Shown here: positions 1-9,279 of the stretch, in pieces
How positions within the stretch are numbered: the first letter of the stretch is position 1
Layout of the letters: each line of letters opens with the position of its first letter
NCBI RefSeq assembly: GCF_001984065.1
Contig: NZ_LYVP01000013.1
Coordinates: 1 to 64,000, forward strand
DNA from: Pseudomonas sp. KK4
GTDB taxonomy: Bacteria > Pseudomonadota > Gammaproteobacteria > Pseudomonadales > Pseudomonadaceae
Direction: 5' to 3'
Length of the DNA: 64,000 bases
The notes under the pieces: model-generated
Told to the model about the DNA's origin: nothing
Seen by the model: only the letters and a program-made list of their open reading frames with translations
The model's database searches: none
Made by a program: the position numbers and the translations under genes

Positions 1-36
1 GTATCAAACAACATTGATGTCCCATGACACACCGCA

Positions 37-60
37 TTCGCGAGCAAGCCCGCTCCCACA
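37..60 (-). repeat. REP element, family A (single copy)
   Basis: A single complete copy of the dominant REP palindrome (GTGGGAGCGGGCTTGCTCGC on the minus strand), just upstream of ureA. The rest of bases 1-113 shows no gene start other than ureA. ureD, usual in this position, would lie to the left of the window. Confidence 0.85.
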
Positions 61-113
61 GGGTCATGCGTTAACAGATCCGAATTTTTTATCTGCCTTG
101 ATGGATGTCTACG

Positions 114-416
114 ATGGACCTGACCCCACGCGAAAAAGACAAGCTGCTGATCTTCACCGCCGGCCTCGTCGCCGAGCGGCGATTGGCCCGCGGCGTGAAA
201 CTCAATTACCCGGAAGCCATGGCCTATATCTCCGCGGCGCTGCTCGAAGGCGCCCGTGACGGCCAGACTGTGGCCGAGCTGATGCACTACGGCACCACCC
301 TGCTCAACCGCGAACAAGTGATGGAAGGCATCCCGGAAATGATCCCGGAGATCCAGGTCGAAGCCACCTTCCCTGACGGCACCAAACTGGTCACCGTCCA
401 TCAACCGATCGCTTGA
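114..416 (+). CDS. ureA: Urease gamma subunit UreA
   Basis: Gamma subunit of the nickel enzyme urease, which hydrolyses urea to ammonia and carbamate in the cytoplasm. The 100-residue product begins [12 protein letters not shown], the usual start and length of bacterial UreA, and keeps the motifs [11 protein letters not shown] and [20 protein letters not shown]. An in-frame ATG at 105 would add three residues (MST); the start at 114 is preferred because it matches the family length. It is the first urease gene visible, followed 9 bases later by an acetyltransferase gene and then by ureB and ureC, so it is probably part of one transcript. Confidence 0.96.
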   Translation: MDLTPREKDKLLIFTAGLVAERRLARGVKLNYPEAMAYISAALLEGARDGQTVAELMHYGTTLLNREQVMEGIPEMIPEIQVEATFPDGTKLVTVHQPIA

Positions 417-425
417 GGCCACGCC

Positions 426-959
426 ATGACTTACACCATTCGCGATGCCGTGCACGCCGACCTGCCGGCGATCCGCGACATCTACAACGACGCCGTGCTC
501 AACACCACTGCGATCTGGAATGAACAGGCCGTGGACCTGGGCAACCGCCAGGCCTGGTTCAGCGCCCGGCAATCACAAAGCTACCCGATCCTGGTGATCG
601 TCAACGCCGACAACGCGGTGCTGGGCTACGCTTCATTCGGTGACTGGCGGCCGTTCGACGGTTTTCGCCACACCGTCGAGCACTCGGTCTACGTGCGCAG
701 CGACCAGCGCGGCAACGGCCTGGGGCCGAAACTGATGGACGTACTGATCGAGCGCGCCAAAGGTTGCGGCAAGCACGTGATGGTCGCTGCCATCGAAAGC
801 GGCAACGCCGCGTCCATTCGCCTGCACGAGCGCGCAGGCTTCGTGACCACCGGGCAAATGCCCCAGGTGGGCACCAAGTTCGGGCGCTGGCTGGACCTGA
901 CCTTCATGCAACTGACCCTCAACCCTGGCGCTGAACCCCCGAGCGCCGGCAAGGAGTAA
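426..959 (+). CDS. mddA: GNAT acetyltransferase, MddA/Pat type (methionine sulfoximine/phosphinothricin acetylating)
   Basis: A 177-residue GNAT N-acetyltransferase. The signature of the phosphinothricin/methionine-sulfoximine subgroup is clear: IYNDAVLNTTAIWNE near the N-terminus, the acceptor-side stretch YASFGDWRPFDGFRHTVEHSVYV, the acetyl-CoA loop QRGNGLG, and ESGNAASIRLHERAGF. Proteins of this type acetylate glutamine-synthetase inhibitors such as methionine sulfoximine. The gene sits between ureA and ureB, as it does in P. aeruginosa (PA4866, from memory). Sharing a transcript with urease links it to nitrogen assimilation, but its physiological substrate is not shown by the sequence. 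Confidence 0.88.
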   Translation: MTYTIRDAVHADLPAIRDIYNDAVLNTTAIWNEQAVDLGNRQAWFSARQSQSYPILVIVNADNAVLGYASFGDWRPFDGFRHTVEHSVYVRSDQRGNGLGPKLMDVLIERAKGCGKHVMVAAIESGNAASIRLHERAGFVTTGQMPQVGTKFGRWLDLTFMQLTLNPGAEPPSAGKE

Positions 960-1498
<539 letters not shown>

Positions 1499-1499
<1 letters not shown>

Positions 1500-1804
1500 T
1501 GATTCCCGGTGAATATCAGATCCAGCCCGGCGACATCGAACTCAACGCAGGCCGCCGCACGATCAGCCTGACGGTGGCCAACAGCGGCGACCGGCCGATC
1601 CAGGTCGGCTCGCACTATCACTTTTTCGAAACCAACGACGCCCTCGCCTTCGACCGCGCCGCCAGCCGCGGCATGCGCCTGAACATCCCCGCCGGCACCG
1701 CCGTGCGCTTCGAGCCGGGGCAGAGCCGCGAGGTGGAACTGGTGGACCTGGCCGGGCATCGCCGGGTGTTCGGCTTCGCCGGGCGGATCATGGGTGACCT
1801 GTAG
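1499..1804 (+). CDS. ureB: Urease beta subunit UreB
   Basis: Beta subunit of urease, 101 residues, beginning [19 protein letters not shown], the standard N-terminus. The family motifs [15 protein letters not shown] and [18 protein letters not shown] are intact. An upstream in-frame TTG at 1496 adds one residue; the ATG at 1499, overlapping the previous stop codon, is preferred and is preceded by AAGGAG. UreB packs with UreA and UreC into the (abc)3 trimer. A 139-base gap holding a REP pair separates it from ureC. Confidence 0.96.
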
Positions 1805-1829
1805 GCTTTTTGTTGTCTGTACCGGCCTC

Positions 1830-1893
1830 TTCGCGGGCAAGCCCGCTCCCACAGGTTTGCGGTGTTCCCTGTGGGAACGGGCTTGCCCGCGAT
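1830..1893. repeat. Inverted pair of family A REPs between ureB and ureC
   Basis: Two REP palindromes in opposite orientation (1830-1853 and 1870-1893) separated by 16 bases. The arms are slightly diverged from consensus (GCGGGCAAGCC and GGGAACGGGC). As RNA the pair would fold into a strong hairpin within the urease transcript and could lower ureC expression or protect upstream mRNA. Confidence 0.85.
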
Positions 1894-1943
1894 AGTGAGC
1901 GCAGCGAGCGGTTTCAAATTCAATTGAATCTCAAGGCGAACGA

Positions 1944-3644
1944 ATGAAGATTTCCCGTCAAGCCTATGCCGACATGTTCGGTCCCACCGTCGGCGACAAG
2001 GTGCGCCTGGCCGATACCGAGCTGTGGATCGAAGTGGAGCAGGACTTCACCACCTACGGCGAAGAAGTGAAATTCGGTGGCGGCAAAGTCATCCGCGATG
2101 GCCAGGGGCAGAGCCAGTTGCTCGCCGCCGAGGTGGTCGACACGGTGATCACCAACGCGCTGATCATCGACCACTGGGGCATCGTCAAGGCCGACGTCGG
2201 CCTCAAGGACGGGCGCGTGGCCGGGATCGGCAAAGCGGGCAACCCGGACGTGCAACCGAACGTGACCATCGCCATCGGCGCCGGCACCGAAGTCATCGCC
2301 GGTGAAGGCATGATCCTCACCGCTGGCGGCATCGACACCCACATCCACTTCATCTGCCCGCAGCAGATCGAAGAAGCGCTGATGAGCGGCGTCACCACCA
2401 TGATCGGCGGCGGCACCGGCCCGGCCACCGGCACCAATGCCACCACCTGTACCTCGGGGCCCTGGCACCTGGCGCGCATGCTCCAGGCGGCAGACGCCTT
2501 CCCAATGAACATCGGCCTGACCGGCAAGGGCAACGCCAGCCTGCCGGAACCCTTGATCGAACAGGTCAAGGCCGGCGCCATCGGCCTCAAGCTGCACGAG
2601 GACTGGGGAACCACCCCGGCGAGCATCGACAACTGCCTGAGCGTCGCCGACCAGTACGACGTGCAGGTGGCGATCCACACCGACACCCTCAACGAATCCG
2701 GTTTCGTCGAAACCACCCTCGCCGCGTTCAAGGGCCGCACCATCCACACCTATCACACCGAAGGCGCGGGCGGCGGTCATGCGCCGGACATCATCAAGGC
2801 CTGCGGTTTCGCCAACGTATTGCCGAGCTCGACCAACCCGACCCGGCCGTTCACCCGCAACACCATCGACGAACACCTGGACATGCTGATGGTCTGCCAC
2901 CACCTGGACCCGAGCATTGCCGAAGACGTGGCCTTCGCCGAGAGTCGCATCCGCCGCGAGACGATTGCCGCCGAAGACATCCTCCACGACCTCGGTGCGT
3001 TCTCGATGATCAGCTCCGACAGCCAGGCCATGGGCCGGGTCGGCGAAGTCATCACCCGCACTTGGCAGACCGCCGACAAGATGAAAAAACAGCGTGGTCC
3101 GCTGCCCGGCGACGGCGCAGGCAACGATAACTTCCGCGCCAAACGCTACATCGCCAAGTACACCATCAACCCGGCGATCACCCACGGCATCAGCCATGAG
3201 GTGGGCTCGGTGGAGGTGGGTAAATGGGCGGATCTGGTGCTGTGGCGGCCGGCGTTTTTCGGGGTCAAGCCGACGCTGATTCTCAAGGGCGGCGCCATTG
3301 CGGCGAGCCTGATGGGTGACGCGAATGCCTCGATTCCGACGCCGCAACCGGTGCATTACCGCCCGATGTTCGCCAGCTACGGCGGCTCGCTGCACGCCAC
3401 CAGCCTGACCTTCATCAGCCAGGCGGCGCAAGCGGCCGGTCTTGCCGAAACCTTGGGCTTGAAGAAAAAAATCGCTGTGGTCAAGGGTTGCCGCGACGTG
3501 CAGAAAACCGACCTGATCCACAACGATTACCTGCCGAACATCGACGTCGATCCGCAGACCTATCAGGTCAAGGCCGATGGCGTTCTGCTGTGGTGCGAAC
3601 CGGCAGAAACCCTACCGATGGCCCAGCGGTATTTCCTGTTCTGA
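1944..3644 (+). CDS. ureC: Urease alpha (catalytic) subunit UreC
   Basis: Catalytic subunit of urease, 566 residues, the normal family length. The di-nickel site is complete by motif: HIH (residues about 133-135), the carbamylated lysine in GLKLHEDWG (Lys216), [10 protein letters not shown] (His about 245), [15 protein letters not shown], and the metal aspartate in [10 protein letters not shown]. The mobile-flap motif [22 protein letters not shown] carries the catalytic histidine. Nothing is truncated, so with UreA and UreB this should be an active enzyme once UreEFG (24-26 kb) load nickel. The start is preceded by AAGGCGAACGA. Confidence 0.98.
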   Translation: MKISRQAYADMFGPTVGDKVRLADTELWIEVEQDFTTYGEEVKFGGGKVIRDGQGQSQLLAAEVVDTVITNALIIDHWGIVKADVGLKDGRVAGIGKAGNPDVQPNVTIAIGAGTEVIAGEGMILTAGGIDTHIHFICPQQIEEALMSGVTTMIGGGTGPATGTNATTCTSGPWHLARMLQAADAFPMNIGLTGKGNASLPEPLIEQVKAGAIGLKLHEDWGTTPASIDNCLSVADQYDVQVAIHTDTLNESGFVETTLAAFKGRTIHTYHTEGAGGGHAPDIIKACGFANVLPSSTNPTRPFTRNTIDEHLDMLMVCHHLDPSIAEDVAFAESRIRRETIAAEDILHDLGAFSMISSDSQAMGRVGEVITRTWQTADKMKKQRGPLPGDGAGNDNFRAKRYIAKYTINPAITHGISHEVGSVEVGKWADLVLWRPAFFGVKPTLILKGGAIAASLMGDANASIPTPQPVHYRPMFASYGGSLHATSLTFISQAAQAAGLAETLGLKKKIAVVKGCRDVQKTDLIHNDYLPNIDVDPQTYQVKADGVLLWCEPAETLPMAQRYFLF

Positions 3645-3655
3645 ACGAACGCCTT

Positions 3656-3755
3656 GCAGGAGCGAGTTCACTCGCGATGGAGGTCAACGATGACGCGGGC
3701 TGTCTGAATGCCCGCGCTGCCGGCGCATTCATCGCGAGCATCCTCGCTCCTACAG
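3656..3755. repeat. REP pair, family D
   Basis: Inverted pair of a second palindrome type: GGAGCGAGTTCACTCGCGA on the left and ATCGCGAGCATCCTCGCTCC on the right, about 45 bases apart. It lies between the convergent ends of ureC and the NEL-domain gene. The same family recurs at 19917-20015. Confidence 0.75.
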
Positions 3756-6700
3756 GCCTTCGACCTTGAAGGGCATCTCTACCCGCTGCAACTTGTGCCG
3801 CTGCATGGCTTCACCGGTCAGTTTGAACATCAGCGCTTTCTCCCGCACCCCCAGGTCGCTCATCTCGGCGGTGTACTCTTCATCGCTCATGACCATCCCC
3901 GGTTTCACCTCGCTGGCCGGCTTGCCGAGCAGTTCCGCCAGGCGGGTGATTTCCGAGCGCCAGTAAATTTTGTGCACACCGGAATCGGTGTCCAGCCACT
4001 CCTGCTGCGCAGCCTGCAAGTCCAGCAACTGCTCGCCCCTGGCCCGCAGCGCCTTGATCTCCTGCGCATAAACCTGATGCAGGTAGTTCTCCCAGAAGGG
4101 CTGTTCAGCCAGCTGAGCCTGCAACAGCGATCCCTCCTCCTTTGCCAACACGCGCACGTAGGCGTCCTCCACCATTTGCTGCGTAACCTGGGTTGCCCGG
4201 TACGCCATTTCCCTGGACTGCCACGGCAAATCCAGGCGCTCGGCCAACTGCGTGGGGTAGGTCAAATGGATTTCCACATGATCGATATCGTCGAGCAGAT
4301 TGCCCGCGGCGTCATAGTGGGGAACCGGTGCCCCAAGCTCATCGAACTCGACATGGTGGAACCCTTCGGCCTGCAATGCCTCAACCCGCTCGGACGCAAT
4401 CTTGCCCAGCTCATCCAGACGAGATTTGCCTCTGGCCAGCTCCAGCAAACGAGCTTCGGTCAGGTCGATCTTGCCCAGTTCATAAGCCTGGTAAACCAGG
4501 ACCTCGACACCCATGGTATTGAACAGAAGCGAGCTGGCGTCGACACAGGTCCCCGGGGCGGTGGCCATGTTGAACAGGGTCGTGCGCAGTTCCTTGTTCG
4601 CGACAGCCGCTTCAATCATTTGCCAGACCCTGTCGCACAATTCGGCGTTGGCCTTTTCGTCTTTGGACAGGGCATCGGCCGACTGCGACAGCTTCCTCAA
4701 CTCGCGGAAAAACGCCTCCGACCCCGCTTCCCGTTCAAGATCCGCCCACGCGTTCTGCTTGGCCTTCCATTGTTGCTCTGTCAGTCCCGCGGTCCATCGC
4801 GAACTGTCGAGCACACCTTGGGCCGGGATCGGCCGAACCGGATCGAACCCGACGGACTCGGCATAGTCCCTGACCCTTTGCAGGTTCTGTGCGGAAATCG
4901 CCGCCGGTTCCTCGCTGATGACCGTACGCGCGACGATCTCCGCCTGCGCCGTCCCCCGCGCCACCTGTGGAATGTTGCGGATTTCATTGCCGCTCAAATC
5001 CAGATAGAAAGTGCGCGGCCGTGGCTGATCGAACACACCCACCGGCCAGCCATCGATGCCGGTCACGGCCAACAAAACCCGCTGCAGATCCGGCATCTGA
5101 CTGATGTCCGGCGACAACTCCAGCGGATTGACCTCAAGTCCCAGGTAGCGTAGATGCTGCAACTGGCGCAATTGAGCGACCGCCGGCGGATCGAGCTTGA
5201 TCAGGTTTTCCGACAGGTCCAGGTCCGTCAGGCGCACCATTCGCCCCAGGTTCTCCGGCAACTCGACCAATTCGTTATTGCTCATGTCCAGCTTGCGCAA
5301 GCGCTTGAAGTTTCGCAAAAAACCGTTGGCGTTATCGACGATGCCGGTGCCGGACACATTCAGGTAGGTGACGTGATCGAAATTCGCTGCCAGCGGCGGC
5401 AACTCATCGAGTTGGTCATACAATTTGACGTTCGACAGGTCGAGGTATTGCCCTTGAGGCAACCCGGTATTGTCAAAGTCCAACGGCCCTTCGTACCGCC
5501 AGGCCTCGAGCAAAGCCTCGCTGATCGCTTTGCGCGCGCGCTGTTTTCGGCGAAAGGCACGGGTCGATCGCTCTTGTGCCGATGCACTTTCCAAAAGCTC
5601 CCGTTGCCAGTTGCGCAAGGTGTTGAAGAGCCCGCCGAACTCGCGCTCACGGAGCCTCAACAGTTCGTCGCCTTCGGCCACCATGGTCGCGACATGCTGT
5701 TCGAGCTCCGCCTCCTCCATGGTGGGATACAACTTGCGAATCCGCGCCCTGAGCCTTTTATGCCACTGGGGAACGTCCGGGTGATCGCTCAGGGGGTAAC
5801 CGATGCGCTCGCCCGACAGGCGCATGGGCGCCCTGAAGAATGGGTTTCGACGCGGTTGCATCTTCAGCAGCGGCCGCAGTTGATCCGGGCTCAACTGATG
5901 CTCGATGATTTTCGCTTTCAATTGCGCGCCTTGGGAAACTTCAGGCAGGCCAATCGCCTTGCGGTGGCGATCGGGCAAGGCGTGCTGCAGCGAGCTGAAC
6001 AGATCGTCGATGCCATGCAGGTGTTCGTCGCGGTCGGTGCGGGCCTCGTAGCGGCCGTCGCCCCGGCGCACCAGCACCTTGCGCTCGCTGGCGTCTTCGG
6101 GGCCGACACTGGCGCGCAACTCGCCCTCGAGGTCACCCTCACGCACCTCGATGCGCAGATCGCTCGACCAGCCCGGCAAGGCCGCCAGCGTATTGAGCGC
6201 CAGGGTCTCGGTGTCCTTGTTGGCCAGAGCTTCCATGGACAAGCCCTCGGCGGCGCGGCTCAGACGCACTTGCTGCTGCAACCGGCGAGCGCCCTCGGCG
6301 ATGCGCAGCGGTACGCGCCGTTCGCTGTTCAATCGGCTCAGTTCGGCAGGCGTGGCGTCGATCAGCAACTCTTGAATCATCGACGCAGGCAAGCCGCTGA
6401 AATCGCGCTTTACCACGGCGACGGCTTGATCGGCAGGTGCCTGGCGCTCGGCATAGCGGCTGTCGGTTATCCGCGCCCTTGCCTTGAGCGCTTGCTCCTG
6501 CAGCCGGTCGCGCAGGGCGGCGATCCGTTGCTCGGTCGTGTTGGGCGTGTAGTGGGGCAGCAGCGCCTTGATCTCGTCCTCGCTCAGGAACGTGATGATG
6601 CGCTCCAACAGCCGGCCGCTCATCACGTCCGACAGCGTGACCTGAAGGGTATTTTGCGCTGAAGCATCCGGGTTGCCGTACTGGGTTGAAGGGCCGTTCA

Positions 6701-8909
6701 GTTGATCCGCCGAAAACGCCTCGATCGCCTTGTGCGCCGGCCAGCCCGGCAACTCGACGGCCAAGGGCGCCGCGTAGACCGAGTACGGACTCTTGTCGAT
6801 CCCTTCAGCGACCTTCACCGCTTCGCCGTGGGCCCTGAACTTCTTCAGGGTTTCCAACAGGATCGCTGGCACGGGTTCGCCCTTGGCATGCACCCGACGC
6901 AGCACATCGTCATTGACACCGCTGGTCTGACGGACGTGTTCCAGTTCCGCGTCGCTCAAACCCTGCGCCATCGGGCCGAGCCGGCGCATCAGCGTTGCGC
7001 CTTCCCAGGTCTGCGGATGCTCCGCTTCATGGTGCCAGGCGCCCTGGCCGTTGTGCGTGAGTTCGGGCGAATAGGCGCCGGCACGGGTCGGGTGCTTGAT
7101 CCGGTATTGCCCGTCGACCGTGCCCTGCTCCACCAGGTAGTGGTCACCGTCCAGGGGCAACACCGTCTGCCCCTCGTGGGCATGCAGGCCCTGCTCATTG
7201 GGCGTGGCCTCGGTCGGCAGCGTGACGGACGCCTTGTACGGCGCCATGTCAGGCTTCCACAGCTTCTGTTTGCCGTCGGCCAGCCTGACCTGCTTGAGCG
7301 AGTCCACCACGCTCGACACCTGGACCTTGGGCAGCACCGCCGCGCCGGTACCGACGAACGCCACGTTCAGCGCGACGCTGGCCAGGTGCGCCCACATTTC
7401 CTTCGGCTCGCCCCGTTCATAGGCCTCGATGCCCTCGAACACCTCGTCACACAGTTGCGCGGCGCCCATGGTGAGCATTATCGGGCCGATCACCGGCACC
7501 ACGAAGGCGGCGAGGTTGAACACGCTGTTGGCGGCGTCGAAGTAGCTCTGCAGCCTTTCCATGCGCGCGGCACGGTCCTCGTCATCGGTCGGCACCGCGA
7601 CTGCTCGCGCGTCGTTGCAGATCCTGTTGATCGCGTTTTCACGCAGCTGCTGCCACACCTCGCCCTCGATTGCCGCCTCGCCCATCGGCAGCTTCGCCGG
7701 CCTGGTTTGCAGCGGGTAATCCGCATGGAGGCTGAGGTTCGTGGTGTTGTACAACGCGCTCAGCTGGCTGATGAACACGCCCTGCTGACGCACGGGCACG
7801 AACTGACTGAAATAACGGCGGAATTCGGCGCTGTGCAAGCGGGTGCGCAGGTCCACCATGAACTCGCCACTGGAGGCATATTCCTTGAGCGGCTGCCGGG
7901 GGTCGTTGGGCAGGTACACCGCCAGGCGCTCGACCTGATTGGCCTCTTTGCGATTCGGTCCGATCAGCAGCGGCCCCACCAGTTCGATGTCAAACAGCTT
8001 CAACGCCGCGAAGGTCACCGGCCGACCGTCCAGCGTGGCGCTACCGTCATTGCCCAGCACTTGCTGAAGCATCCGGTACACGCCGCCACCGATGCCCTGT
8101 TCGATACCGCCATGGGTCCCTATCGCCAATTGCAAGCGACCGGCTTCGGTGGCCACAGCCAATTGCTGTTGCAGGTGTTCCTCAAGGGCCTGTTCCAGGG
8201 CCTTGCGCTCGCTGTCGTCCTCAGGTTGCACGAGGTCCTTGATGTGTTGCTGGTATTTCGCCCCCAGGTCCAGGGTGCGGCAGAGCTTGGCGAACGCGTG
8301 GGGAGCGATGTCGACGGCTTGTGACTTGAGCGTTTCGAAGGTGGGGAAGATGTCGTCGTAACTGCCCCATGTGGTGATGATCTGGCAGTCGTTGCACGCC
8401 AGGGGCTTTTCTTCGTCGGGTCCGAAGTTGGCCAGCGCCGCCTCGAGCAGCGAAATGCCACGGTATTCGGTGTTCAGGCGCGGGTCGTGTTGCTGATCGA
8501 AAATGAAAACCCCGTACAAATCATCCCGCCCCTTGAGGCCGTATTTGCGGGCGAAGTAGACATTTTTGACGTCCAGATCCAGGTTGAAGGTCGCCTTGAT
8601 CGCGTCCTTGAGCGGCTGCTCGGCAAACTCGAACACGTCCTTGATCTGGCCCAGGCTGGAGTCGACGCTGTTGAGGGTCTCGCGAAAGCGCCTGTGGCTG
8701 TCCGCCAGGGCTTTCCTCTGCTCGGGCGTGGCGCTGCGGTACCAGTTCGGCAGTTGCAACTCGTGGCTGCCCAGTTCCGTCTGGCGCTGGGTGCTCGCCT
8801 GGGTAAACCAATGGGGGATGCGGTCTTTGAGGAAGTCGTAGTGCACGCCGCGAAGATCGGTGGTGAACGAGCCTTCAGAAGTTAAAGGCGGTGTGGTTGA
8901 GTCGGTCAT
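3750..8909 (-). CDS. Giant LRR protein with dermonecrotic-toxin-like N-terminus and C-terminal NEL E3 ubiquitin ligase domain
   Basis: A 1719-residue protein. The N-terminal two thirds resemble the large dermonecrotic-toxin-like (DUF6543-type) proteins of Pseudomonas; this is recognition by style and not by search. Two hydrophobic segments lie at about residues 463-490 and 505-525 (NLAAFVVPVIGPIMLTMGAA; HLASVALNVAFVGTGAAVLP). Leucine-rich repeats span about 1150-1300 (LRKLDMSNNELVELPENLG, LTDLDLSENLI, YLDLSGNEIRNIP). The region from about 1370 to 1700 is an NEL domain of the IpaH/SspH/SlrP E3 ligase family. Its Cys-x-Asp active-site motif is GTCVDASS with Cys1455, aligning with the CEDR motif of SspH2-like enzymes although the usual arginine is alanine. 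There is no N-terminal signal peptide and no secretion apparatus in the window. Known NEL proteins act inside eukaryotic cells after type III delivery, so an effector role is inferred. The gene is monocistronic, convergent with ureC. Confidence 0.85.
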   Translation of the reverse strand: MTDSTTPPLTSEGSFTTDLRGVHYDFLKDRIPHWFTQASTQRQTELGSHELQLPNWYRSATPEQRKALADSHRRFRETLNSVDSSLGQIKDVFEFAEQPLKDAIKATFNLDLDVKNVYFARKYGLKGRDDLYGVFIFDQQHDPRLNTEYRGISLLEAALANFGPDEEKPLACNDCQIITTWGSYDDIFPTFETLKSQAVDIAPHAFAKLCRTLDLGAKYQQHIKDLVQPEDDSERKALEQALEEHLQQQLAVATEAGRLQLAIGTHGGIEQGIGGGVYRMLQQVLGNDGSATLDGRPVTFAALKLFDIELVGPLLIGPNRKEANQVERLAVYLPNDPRQPLKEYASSGEFMVDLRTRLHSAEFRRYFSQFVPVRQQGVFISQLSALYNTTNLSLHADYPLQTRPAKLPMGEAAIEGEVWQQLRENAINRICNDARAVAVPTDDEDRAARMERLQSYFDAANSVFNLAAFVVPVIGPIMLTMGAAQLCDEVFEGIEAYERGEPKEMWAHLASVALNVAFVGTGAAVLPKVQVSSVVDSLKQVRLADGKQKLWKPDMAPYKASVTLPTEATPNEQGLHAHEGQTVLPLDGDHYLVEQGTVDGQYRIKHPTRAGAYSPELTHNGQGAWHHEAEHPQTWEGATLMRRLGPMAQGLSDAELEHVRQTSGVNDDVLRRVHAKGEPVPAILLETLKKFRAHGEAVKVAEGIDKSPYSVYAAPLAVELPGWPAHKAIEAFSADQLNGPSTQYGNPDASAQNTLQVTLSDVMSGRLLERIITFLSEDEIKALLPHYTPNTTEQRIAALRDRLQEQALKARARITDSRYAERQAPADQAVAVVKRDFSGLPASMIQELLIDATPAELSRLNSERRVPLRIAEGARRLQQQVRLSRAAEGLSMEALANKDTETLALNTLAALPGWSSDLRIEVREGDLEGELRASVGPEDASERKVLVRRGDGRYEARTDRDEHLHGIDDLFSSLQHALPDRHRKAIGLPEVSQGAQLKAKIIEHQLSPDQLRPLLKMQPRRNPFFRAPMRLSGERIGYPLSDHPDVPQWHKRLRARIRKLYPTMEEAELEQHVATMVAEGDELLRLREREFGGLFNTLRNWQRELLESASAQERSTRAFRRKQRARKAISEALLEAWRYEGPLDFDNTGLPQGQYLDLSNVKLYDQLDELPPLAANFDHVTYLNVSGTGIVDNANGFLRNFKRLRKLDMSNNELVELPENLGRMVRLTDLDLSENLIKLDPPAVAQLRQLQHLRYLGLEVNPLELSPDISQMPDLQRVLLAVTGIDGWPVGVFDQPRPRTFYLDLSGNEIRNIPQVARGTAQAEIVARTVISEEPAAISAQNLQRVRDYAESVGFDPVRPIPAQGVLDSSRWTAGLTEQQWKAKQNAWADLEREAGSEAFFRELRKLSQSADALSKDEKANAELCDRVWQMIEAAVANKELRTTLFNMATAPGTCVDASSLLFNTMGVEVLVYQAYELGKIDLTEARLLELARGKSRLDELGKIASERVEALQAEGFHHVEFDELGAPVPHYDAAGNLLDDIDHVEIHLTYPTQLAERLDLPWQSREMAYRATQVTQQMVEDAYVRVLAKEEGSLLQAQLAEQPFWENYLHQVYAQEIKALRARGEQLLDLQAAQQEWLDTDSGVHKIYWRSEITRLAELLGKPASEVKPGMVMSDEEYTAEMSDLGVREKALMFKLTGEAMQRHKLQRVEMPFKVEGL

Positions 8910-8985
8910 GACAGGTCATCCGTGACTGATGGGTGAGCCATCAGCCTAACCAGCGGCCCTGTGGAAAAAGCCTACATATGTACCG

Positions 8986-9120
8986 CCCTGTAGCGGCGGC
9001 CGAGCCTGCGAGGCTGCGTTCGGCCGCGAAGAAGTCGCCCATTCAGACGAGGCGGCGCTTCAGGTAGATTCTGCAATCAGGTTTACGACTGCTGCGTAGC
9101 CGGACGCAGGCTGCTACAGG
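8986..9120. repeat. REP-like inverted pair, family C
   Basis: In the 370-base gap between the NEL gene and the sensor kinase gene. The left arm reads CTGTAGCGGCGGCCGAGCCTG and the right arm GCCGGACGCAGGCTGCTACAG, with the internal hairpin GGCCGAGCC...GGCTGCGTTCGGCC. It is a palindrome type distinct from the family A REPs and appears once in the window. Confidence 0.6.
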
Positions 9121-9212
9121 ATCGTGCGGTCCCATGGTGCTGGAAAAAAGTGCGCAATTGCACCTGTGTTTCAACACGATAAAGGCGCATCGTACCGCCG
9201 CCCTGCGGCAGG

Positions 9213-9240
9213 TTTACTCCCGCCGCAAAGGGTCTACTAT
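9213..9240 (+). promoter_or_regulatory. Predicted sigma-70 promoter of the sensor kinase gene
   Basis: A -35-like TTTACT (9213-9218) and -10-like TACTAT (9235-9240) are separated by 16 bases, with the start codon 39 bases beyond the -10. The match is fair; the location is sensible. Confidence 0.4.
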
Positions 9241-9279
9241 TGCGACACGCTTCGCTTTCACCTACCAGGACCCGGCACC

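Noticed and set aside
1920..3521. Long open frame of 533 codons on the strand opposite ureC
   Set aside because: It is a GC-rich shadow of ureC with His/Gly/Ala/Val-rich composition and no motif. Similar long shadows occur opposite the NEL gene, asmA, rnr and braC and were ignored.
3708..8324. Several long plus-strand frames inside the NEL gene
   Set aside because: They lie opposite a convincing 1719-codon gene, lack domain motifs, and have low-complexity Gln/Arg/Leu composition typical of antisense frames in high-GC DNA.
3750..8909. Type III secretion locus
   Set aside because: The NEL protein suggests one, but no secretion, chaperone or hrp-type gene is present anywhere in the window.
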